Shown here piece after piece: positions 54,894 to 61,486 of a DNA stretch of 64,000 nucleotides. Every line of letters begins with the position of its first letter. The stretch's first letter is position 1. The DNA is from JABMOV01 sp964654545 (lineage in GTDB: Bacteria > Fidelibacterota > Marinisomatia > Marinisomatales > JABMOV01), in contig CAZZIU010000006.1 of assembly GCA_964654545.1 (NCBI GenBank), positions 65,526-129,525 of the forward strand, read 5' to 3'. The notes under the pieces were generated by a model. That model did no database searches. It was not told the DNA's origin and worked only from the letters and a program-made list of their open reading frames with translations. Both the position numbers and the translations under genes were made by a program.

Positions 54894-55688
54894 ATGGACG
54901 CTGCGAACCAACATTATCTGGGTATTGATCTGGGATCCTCTTACACTAAATTTGTGGTAGTGGATCAAAATGATACCCCTTTACATCAGGATGTTCTTCC
55001 CACATTTAGCAGACGACGAGAGAAACTGGACGCGGTCGTGGACCAGATAAGAGAATCGTATACAATAACAAAAACATGCACAACCGGTTATGGTAGAAAT
55101 GTGCAGGATTCAGATGTAAAAAAGACAGAATTGATTTGCGCATCTATCGGACTTTCTCAATCCAATCCCATTCACAAATGTATCATTGATATTGGTGGAG
55201 AAGATATTAAGATTATCGATAGCGGTGAATGTGGTGAAGTAAAACATTTTCATATGAATGATAAATGCTCAGCGGGAACCGGCGCGTTTATCACGGAAAT
55301 TGCCGAAAAAGCGGAATTAGAAATTGATGAAATGAGCGATCTAGCTAAAGTGGCCAAGGGAAACAGAACCATCAATAGTTTCTGTACTGTTTTTGCAAAG
55401 ACGGAAATTCTTGGATGGATATTTGACGGTGTGCCCATTGAAGAAATTGCTAAAGGTATATATCTATCTATTACTGACAGGGTATGCAAAATGCCGATTC
55501 CTTCGGCTGTACCTCTATTTTTGTGCGGTGGTGTGATTACCCACCATCCCTATTTAAAAGATATTATGGAAGCAAGGTTAGGTCGGCAGGTGGCGATTGC
55601 TCCTACACCATTGTATTCCGTTGCCCTGGGTGCCGCTATTCTGGCCCATCAAAGTGAAAACAACGTAATGAAAGAAGCGATGAATTGA
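54894..55688 (+). CDS. Second BcrA/D–HgdC-type activator ATPase
   Basis: The 264-residue protein is an ASKHA ATPase of the length of HgdC-type activators. YLGIDLGSSYTKFVVVD is phosphate loop 1 and CIIDIGGEDIKIID phosphate loop 2. MNDKCSAGTGAFITEIAEKA and NSFCTVFAKTEILGW provide the two cysteines per subunit for a bridging cluster, and FLCGGVITHHPYL the adenosine motif. HgdC-type proteins are homodimers, so this gene alone could make a complete activator. It probably serves the extra HgdB-like subunit at 52722, since BcrA and BcrD already form a pair. The start is one base after the PanE-like stop. Confidence 0.88.
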   Translation: MDAANQHYLGIDLGSSYTKFVVVDQNDTPLHQDVLPTFSRRREKLDAVVDQIRESYTITKTCTTGYGRNVQDSDVKKTELICASIGLSQSNPIHKCIIDIGGEDIKIIDSGECGEVKHFHMNDKCSAGTGAFITEIAEKAELEIDEMSDLAKVAKGNRTINSFCTVFAKTEILGWIFDGVPIEEIAKGIYLSITDRVCKMPIPSAVPLFLCGGVITHHPYLKDIMEARLGRQVAIAPTPLYSVALGAAILAHQSENNVMKEAMN

Positions 55689-56758
55689 TGATAGATACCA
55701 TGTATGCCTATACCATGACAGCAGTGGATCATCCGCTGGAAAAACACACAATGCCTGTTTCGCCACTTGAACACGGGGAAGCACTGGTGGAAATTGCCGG
55801 CTGCGGTGTCTGCCATACAGACTTGAGTTTTTGGCATTACGGTGTACCTACACGTCAGACACTGCCCTTGGTGTTGGGTCATGAAATCAGTGGTATTGTT
55901 TTGGACGGTCCTGTTGAACTAAAAGGTAAACCAGTGATTGTCCCGGCTGTGTTGCCCTGTGGCGAATGTGATTTATGCGAGCAGGATAGAGGGAATATTT
56001 GCCAGCATCAAAAAATGCCCGGAAACGATTTTAATGGTGGATTTGCAAGTCATATTGTTGTTCCTTCCAGATATTTAATTCCAGTACCATCTGAGGTTCT
56101 TCAAACCCATTCTCTCGCCGAATTATCCGTAATTGCCGATGCCATATCCACACCCTATCAGTCCATTGTGAAAAGCAAACTGAAAGCGGACGACTTTGCT
56201 ATCGTCATTGGTGTTGGTGGTGTGGGGATATATGCGGCCCAGATTGCACAAACGCTTGGTGCAACCGTAGTGGCCGTTGATATTTCGCAGAAAAGATTAG
56301 ATTTGCTATCTGAAGTTGGGATCAGGAATATAGTGAATTCCAATGGTTTAACTATTAAAGAAACCAAACAGAAGATAAAGGAAATAAATCAACAAACAGA
56401 CAGCCCCAATGTGGGGTGGAAAATTTTTGAAATATCCGGTACAAAAGCGGGGCAAGAGCTGGCCTTTGCCCTGCTGGGTGTGGCAGGAACACTATCGATC
56501 GTTGGGTTCACCATGGAAAAGCTGGAGGTTCGTCTTAGTAATTTGATGGCATTTGATGCTCAGGTTATAGGAACCTGGGGATGCAAGCCAGAACTTTACA
56601 ACGATGTTTTGCACATGGTTGGGCGTGGAGATATTCAATTGAAACCATTTACTGAAATTCAACCCATGTCAGCTATTAATCATATTTTCCAAAATGTTTT
56701 GGAGCATAAAATATCGAAACGTACGGTACTTGTACCCGATTTTAAAAGCAATGAATAA
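55688..56758 (+). CDS. had: 6-hydroxycyclohex-1-ene-1-carbonyl-CoA dehydrogenase
   Basis: The 356-residue zinc alcohol dehydrogenase matches Had in its distinctive blocks. AGCGVCHTDLSFWHYGVPTR carries the catalytic zinc Cys, LGHEISGIV the His, and VLPCGECDLCEQDRGNICQH the four structural zinc cysteines. KMPGNDFNGGFASHIVVPS is a Had signature, and IGVGGVGIYAAQIAQTLG binds NAD. It oxidises 6-hydroxycyclohex-1-ene-1-carbonyl-CoA to the 6-oxo compound. ATG 55688 overlaps the previous stop by one base, while a TTG at 55685 is less likely. The trio had-oah-dch in this order is diagnostic of the Thauera-type benzoyl-CoA pathway. Confidence 0.9.
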   Translation: MIDTMYAYTMTAVDHPLEKHTMPVSPLEHGEALVEIAGCGVCHTDLSFWHYGVPTRQTLPLVLGHEISGIVLDGPVELKGKPVIVPAVLPCGECDLCEQDRGNICQHQKMPGNDFNGGFASHIVVPSRYLIPVPSEVLQTHSLAELSVIADAISTPYQSIVKSKLKADDFAIVIGVGGVGIYAAQIAQTLGATVVAVDISQKRLDLLSEVGIRNIVNSNGLTIKETKQKIKEINQQTDSPNVGWKIFEISGTKAGQELAFALLGVAGTLSIVGFTMEKLEVRLSNLMAFDAQVIGTWGCKPELYNDVLHMVGRGDIQLKPFTEIQPMSAINHIFQNVLEHKISKRTVLVPDFKSNE

Positions 56759-56773
56759 ACAAGGGGGAATACT

Positions 56774-57859
56774 ATGTCAGGATCGTTGGTAGACCATACA
56801 TTATTTCCATTAGACTATAAGGAAATTATCTATGAAAACCGCCCCTGTCTTGATAAACAAGGCCAAGCAGTGGATGGACTGTACAATGTGTGGATACTTA
56901 TTAATAATCCCAGCCAATACAATTCTTATACTACCACTGCTGTAAAAGAAATCATCATGGCATTTCGTCAGGCATCCATGGATCGTAAGGCGGTGGCCGT
57001 CATATTCTCCGCCGTGGGTGATAAAGCTTTTTGTACCGGCGGTAATACAAAGGAATATGCTGAATATTATTCTGGCCGACCGCTTGAGTATAGACAATAT
57101 ATGCGTCTGTTTAACGACATGATCACATCAATTTTACATTGTGACAAACCGGTAATTTGCAGAGTGAACGGCATGCGGATAGCTGGTGGACAAGAGATTG
57201 GGATGGCCTGTGATTTTTCAGTTGCCAGTGACCTAGCGGTATTCGGGCAAGCTGGTCCTCGACATGGCAGTGCCCCGGATGGTGGAAGCACTGATTTTCT
57301 GGATCTATATGTGGGGATCGAACGCGCCATGCAAAGTGGTACGCTCTGTGAGATGTGGTCTGCCTATGAAGCCTTGCATATGGGACTGATTTCAGATGCA
57401 GTTCCGGTTGTAAAGGTGGATGAAAAATTTGTTCGCAATCCAATGGTAATTACTGATAAATGGTTGGACGAAACGGGAGCCGTTGTATACGGTCGACGTA
57501 AATCTGGTTCCGATTTGATAACCGGAAAAGAGTTACTTAAAAATAGTACCGTTGACCTCACAGCATTGGATAATGCTGTAGACACGATGGCAACCAAGAT
57601 GCTGTATCTCATGCCGGATTGTGTAAGCAAAACCTTAAACAGTCTGCGGAAGAAAAAATTAGAACACTGGGATCGAAATCAGCAGACCAATCGCGACTGG
57701 TTATCGCTGAATATGATGACGGAAGCAAAGGCAGGCTTTCGGGCTTTCAATGAAGGACCAAAAGACAATCGCGAAGTGGATTTTATTCGCTTAAGGCAAA
57801 TGCTGGCTGAAGGGCATCCCTGGGATGATGAATTGCTGGATGCGATTTTACCGAGGTAA
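56774..57859 (+). CDS. oah: 6-oxocyclohex-1-ene-1-carbonyl-CoA hydrolase (ring-opening)
   Basis: The 361-residue crotonase-family protein is the ring-opening hydrolase Oah/BamA. It is longer than ordinary enoyl-CoA hydratases and shows the BamA-type features FPLDYKEIIYENRPCLDKQG at the start, GDKAFCTGGNTKEYAEYYSG for the oxyanion region, and MRIAGGQEIGMACDFSVASD. GQAGPRHGSAPDGGSTDFL is the segment widely used as a primer and marker target for anaerobic aromatic degraders. It adds water twice and opens the ring to 3-hydroxypimelyl-CoA. A GGGGG-containing ribosome site (AAGGGGGAATACT) precedes the ATG. Confidence 0.93.
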   Translation: MSGSLVDHTLFPLDYKEIIYENRPCLDKQGQAVDGLYNVWILINNPSQYNSYTTTAVKEIIMAFRQASMDRKAVAVIFSAVGDKAFCTGGNTKEYAEYYSGRPLEYRQYMRLFNDMITSILHCDKPVICRVNGMRIAGGQEIGMACDFSVASDLAVFGQAGPRHGSAPDGGSTDFLDLYVGIERAMQSGTLCEMWSAYEALHMGLISDAVPVVKVDEKFVRNPMVITDKWLDETGAVVYGRRKSGSDLITGKELLKNSTVDLTALDNAVDTMATKMLYLMPDCVSKTLNSLRKKKLEHWDRNQQTNRDWLSLNMMTEAKAGFRAFNEGPKDNREVDFIRLRQMLAEGHPWDDELLDAILPR

Positions 57860-57865
57860 TTGTTC

Positions 57866-58642
57866 ATGGCAGGCAAAATTATCATTCAGGAAATGCATGA
57901 TGGTCAGGTTGTTCGGATCACGCTGAACGCGCCAAAAGGAAATGTGCTCGATTCGGACATGATGAGCGACCTGCAGGGACTCCTGGATGCGGTGAAAAAC
58001 AGACCCGAAGTGAAATTATTGCTATTTACCGGAGCCGGGAATCATTTCAGTTTTGGTGCCAGTGTTGCCGAACACTCCAAAGAAAATGCACCAAAAATGC
58101 TTGAACAATTTCATTCCCTGTTCATTGCTTTACTGGATTTGTCGATTCCAACGGCAGCCGTAGTTTCCGGTCAATGTCTGGGCGGCGGATTGGAATTGGC
58201 GCTCATGTGCAATTTTATGTTCGTGGATAAGACTGCGCGATTGGGTCAACCAGAACTGGTATTGGGAGTTTTTGCGCCACCGGCTTCGCTCATATTACCG
58301 TTAAAAATCGGTCAGGTAAAAACGGATGAAATGTTATTGACCGGGGCCAGCATAACTGCCGATCAAGCGGAAGAGTTGGGATTGGTTACAATGGTCTATG
58401 AGGATCACGATGCCCTTGAAAAGGGGACGGAGGAGTGGATCAAGAAATACCTGCTTCCAAAAAGCGCTTCATCCTTGCGGTACGGTGTGAGGGCAGCACG
58501 ATGGCAGTTCAATCAGGCGCTTCAGGCAAACCTGGACGAGCTAAAGAAACTTTATCTAAATGAATTAATGGAATCCCACGATGCCAATGAAGGGATTAAT
58601 TCCTTCATGGAAAAGCGGGCACCGCAGTGGGACAATAAATAA
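57866..58642 (+). CDS. dch: Cyclohexa-1,5-diene-1-carbonyl-CoA hydratase
   Basis: The 258-residue crotonase-family protein starts best at ATG 57866. A TTG directly after the oah stop (57860) would add two residues. FSFGASVAEHSKENAPKMLEQFH and GQCLGGGLELALMCNFMFVD are the oxyanion-hole loops, and LGQPELVLGVFAPPASLILP is characteristic of Dch. It hydrates the dienoyl-CoA made by Bcr to 6-hydroxycyclohex-1-ene-1-carbonyl-CoA, the substrate of Had. Together dch, had and oah form the complete modified beta-oxidation of the class I pathway. Confidence 0.9.
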   Translation: MAGKIIIQEMHDGQVVRITLNAPKGNVLDSDMMSDLQGLLDAVKNRPEVKLLLFTGAGNHFSFGASVAEHSKENAPKMLEQFHSLFIALLDLSIPTAAVVSGQCLGGGLELALMCNFMFVDKTARLGQPELVLGVFAPPASLILPLKIGQVKTDEMLLTGASITADQAEELGLVTMVYEDHDALEKGTEEWIKKYLLPKSASSLRYGVRAARWQFNQALQANLDELKKLYLNELMESHDANEGINSFMEKRAPQWDNK

Positions 58643-58663
58643 TCTCCTTGAAATGGAGGAAAA

Positions 58664-59413
58664 ATGTCAATGTTATTAGCGGGGAAAACAGCCTTGATTA
58701 CCGGAGGAAGCTCTGGTATTGGCACAGCAATTGTAAATGCGTTTGTACGAGAAGGATGCAAGGTTGCTTTTACTTACAACCGTAACCAGGATAGTGCCAA
58801 TGCAATTGTTGATGAACTGACAGACGGGAATGATTCTGTTTTTACGGTTCAGGCTGATATTGCCGATTTTAGTCAGGCACAGGAAATCGTTGATCTGGTA
58901 AAAGAGCGATTTGGATCTCTAGATATTCTGGTGAATAATGCTGGTGCGAACAACGATAAAGTTATCTGGAAAATGACAGAGGAGATATGGGATGAGGTCA
59001 TTGCAACTGACCTCAAAGGAGTATTTAATTATATTCGTGCTGCAAGTACATTGTTTCGCGAACAAAAATCCGGAAGGATTATTACGGTCTCTTCTATCAA
59101 TGCCTTACGAGGAAAATTTGGTCAAACCAATTATGCGGCAGCAAAAGCAGGTGTGATAGGTTTGTCCAAAAGCGTAGCCAAAGAACTGGGCTCCTCCAAT
59201 GTAACCGTAAATGTGGTTTGTCCCGGTTTAATTGCCACAAAAATGGTTCAAAACATGCCAGATGAGTTTAAACAAAAAGCAATGGAAGAAATTATTCTTG
59301 GGCGCATTGGTGAACCGGCGGATGTGGCGGAGCTAATCACATTTCTTGCAAGCGATCGTGCCCGGCACATTACCGGGGAAGTTATCAAAGTGGATGGGGG
59401 GCAGTATATATGA
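58664..59413 (+). CDS. Short-chain dehydrogenase (FabG-like), probable 3-hydroxyacyl-CoA dehydrogenase of the pathway
   Basis: A ribosome binding site TGGAGG lies 6 bases before the ATG. The 249-residue SDR has ALITGGSSGIGTAIVNAF for NAD(P) binding, DILVNNAGANND, the catalytic Ser in TVSSINAL and NYAAAKAG with Tyr and Lys, then GEVIKVDGGQYI at the C terminus. By sequence it is FabG-like and cannot be told from 3-oxoacyl-ACP reductase. The operon places it between the ring-opening step and the thiolase, so 3-hydroxypimelyl-CoA oxidation to 3-oxopimelyl-CoA is the logical role. The start of the thiolase gene overlaps its stop by 4 bases. Confidence 0.85.
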   Translation: MSMLLAGKTALITGGSSGIGTAIVNAFVREGCKVAFTYNRNQDSANAIVDELTDGNDSVFTVQADIADFSQAQEIVDLVKERFGSLDILVNNAGANNDKVIWKMTEEIWDEVIATDLKGVFNYIRAASTLFREQKSGRIITVSSINALRGKFGQTNYAAAKAGVIGLSKSVAKELGSSNVTVNVVCPGLIATKMVQNMPDEFKQKAMEEIILGRIGEPADVAELITFLASDRARHITGEVIKVDGGQYI

Positions 59414-60579
59414 AATCACCTGGTATCGTTTGTGTGGGGGCGTTGCGCTCTCCAATGGGAAGATTTGGTGGATCCTTTAAAAAAACATACGTCTATGATC
59501 TGGCAGCTCCCGTTATCACGGAACTGGTAGAATCGCTGCACTTCACAGGGAGTGAATTTGATGAAGTTATCATCGGGAATTGCCGACAGGCAGGGAATGG
59601 ACCAAACCCTGCTCGAACAGCTTCCGTAAGGGGAGGTATTCCGCAAGAAGTGCCAGTCACCACCATCAACATGGCTTGCCCTTCCGGAATGAAAGCCCTT
59701 GAATTGGCAGCGATGCGGCTGCTGTTGGGTGAAGCCAGCTATATTTTGGTGGGTGGTATGGAAAGCATGAGCACCATGCCATTTCTGCTTAAAGATGTGC
59801 GCTGGGATGGCTTCAAGATGGGTAACAAAGAATTATTGGATGGCTGGGCAGACAGCATTGATCCCCTGATCGGACAGGGAATGGGACAAACGGCGGAAAA
59901 TCTAGTAGAGAAATATGGCATTTCCAGAGAGACTCAGGATGAATTTGCTGCCACATCCCACGAAAAAGCCAACAAAGCATGGGAAAACGGGTATTTCTCC
60001 AATGAAGTTGTTCCTATCCAAATTGATGATGTACAGGTAGACAGGGATGAAACCATTCGATTTCCTGTAAACCGTGAAAAATTGGGAAAGTTGAGACCAG
60101 TATTTAAAAAAGATGGAACGGTCACCGCTGCCAATGCCTGCGCCATGGCGGATGGAGCATCGTTTATGGTGTTAACCACAAAGGATATTGCAATGTCTGA
60201 TGGTCTTCCTGTTTTGGGTGAATTACAGGGATTTGCTCAAGCGGCAGTCAGTCCGGAGTTCATGGGAGAGGGCCCAGCTGATGTAATTCCTGCTTTGCTT
60301 AAGGAAAACAGTACGGCGGTTGATTCTGTGGATTTATTCGAGGTCAACGAAGCTTTCGCAATTCAGATTCTTGCCAATGAGCAAATTGTGGGCTGGGAGC
60401 GCGATAAATTGAATATCCACGGTGGCGCCATCGCCCTTGGCCATCCCACGGGATGTTCCGGTGTGAGGATCGTTACCACATTACTCCATGCCCTAAATAC
60501 CCATGACAAAGCCACGGGAGTTGCATCCCTCTGTGGTGCAGGGGGCGTAACCATGGCAACACTGGTAAAACAGACATAG
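59410..60579 (+). CDS. Thiolase (acetyl-CoA acyltransferase), probable 3-oxopimelyl-CoA thiolase
   Basis: The 389-residue protein is a classic thiolase. TINMACPSGMKALELA carries the nucleophilic Cys, DLFEVNEAFAIQ, GGAIALGHPTGCSGVRI the active His, and CGAGGVTMATL the second Cys. It would split 3-oxopimelyl-CoA into glutaryl-CoA and acetyl-CoA after ring opening. A general acetyl-CoA acetyltransferase role is equally consistent with sequence alone, so the assignment rests on context. The next gene follows 37 bases later with a GTG start. Confidence 0.88.
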   Translation: MKSPGIVCVGALRSPMGRFGGSFKKTYVYDLAAPVITELVESLHFTGSEFDEVIIGNCRQAGNGPNPARTASVRGGIPQEVPVTTINMACPSGMKALELAAMRLLLGEASYILVGGMESMSTMPFLLKDVRWDGFKMGNKELLDGWADSIDPLIGQGMGQTAENLVEKYGISRETQDEFAATSHEKANKAWENGYFSNEVVPIQIDDVQVDRDETIRFPVNREKLGKLRPVFKKDGTVTAANACAMADGASFMVLTTKDIAMSDGLPVLGELQGFAQAAVSPEFMGEGPADVIPALLKENSTAVDSVDLFEVNEAFAIQILANEQIVGWERDKLNIHGGAIALGHPTGCSGVRIVTTLLHALNTHDKATGVASLCGAGGVTMATLVKQT

Positions 60580-60616
60580 ATCGACCGATTAAAATGTATG
60601 GCTTGGGGACTATGTA

Positions 60617-61486
60617 GTGTTTATTAAACCATTCGACTATCACGTTCCCCGTACGCTATCTGAAGCATTATCCATCATGAATGAAAAGGACGGTGTAACT
60701 CCAATTGCCGGAGGAACAGACTTGCTGGTTCTGATGAAAATTGATCGCGCCAACCCTTCCCAGGTTCTTTCCCTGCGTTATTTGGATGAATTACACACTA
60801 TGGATACAAAAACAAATGTGGCTGAAGTAGGATCCGCTGTGACCGTAAGTGAAATTGCAGAGTCGGAAATCTGTTCTTTCAATTCGGTAATGATCGATCT
60901 GGTAAGACAGATGGCAACGTTACAGATACGTAATCGTGCTACAATCGGAGGAAATTTATGTACGGCAGCCGCCTGTGCCGATTTCCCACCCGCTCTGCTG
61001 GTTAATAATGCGACTGTGCATTTGGCTCATTCAACAGGGGTGCGTCAAATACCATTAAAGAAATTTTTTACCGGACCAAGACAAACAATAAAGCAGAGCA
61101 GGGAACTGTTGACAAAAATAACATTCCAAAAAAACAATATTGCATCGGCCTACGTGAAAATTGGAATGCGAAAAGCAGGCAATATTCCCATTGTGGGCGT
61201 GGCCTGTTCGATGGAAATTGAAAACAATGCAATTATTGATTTACGCGTGGCAGTTACGGCCGCATCTCCCGTACCTATTCTCATAGAGGAAGCTCGAACC
61301 ATTGCCCTATCACAAAAGCCGAATGACGAGCTCTGGCAGGAAGTGGCAAAAGTAACGCCGACCAAATTATCACCCATATCTGATTTACGCGGAAGCAAAG
61401 AATACCGATTACATCTCGCGAAAGTCGCTACCAGGCGGGCATTACAGATAGCCTATGATCGTCATTTAAGGAATAGTAATGCCTGA
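60617..61486 (+). CDS. FAD subunit of a 4-hydroxybenzoyl-CoA reductase-like molybdenum hydroxylase (no [4Fe-4S] loop)
   Basis: The GTG-initiated 289-residue product is an XDH-family FAD subunit: GVTPIAGGTDLLVLMKID and LQIRNRATIGGNLCTAAACADFPPALL are the flavin loops. In canonical 4-hydroxybenzoyl-CoA reductase the beta subunit has an insert of about 40 residues directly after the second loop, carrying four cysteines for an extra [4Fe-4S] cluster. Here that insert is absent and the loop continues directly to NNATVHL. The partner Mo subunit nevertheless looks like HcrA. It overlaps the next gene by 8 bases. Either this is an HBCR variant with different electron supply or a related aryl-CoA hydroxylase. 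Confidence 0.8.
   Translation: MFIKPFDYHVPRTLSEALSIMNEKDGVTPIAGGTDLLVLMKIDRANPSQVLSLRYLDELHTMDTKTNVAEVGSAVTVSEIAESEICSFNSVMIDLVRQMATLQIRNRATIGGNLCTAAACADFPPALLVNNATVHLAHSTGVRQIPLKKFFTGPRQTIKQSRELLTKITFQKNNIASAYVKIGMRKAGNIPIVGVACSMEIENNAIIDLRVAVTAASPVPILIEEARTIALSQKPNDELWQEVAKVTPTKLSPISDLRGSKEYRLHLAKVATRRALQIAYDRHLRNSNA

Noticed and set aside
60617..61486. Canonical HcrB with a [4Fe-4S] cluster
   Set aside because: The cysteine-rich insert after the second flavin loop is absent.
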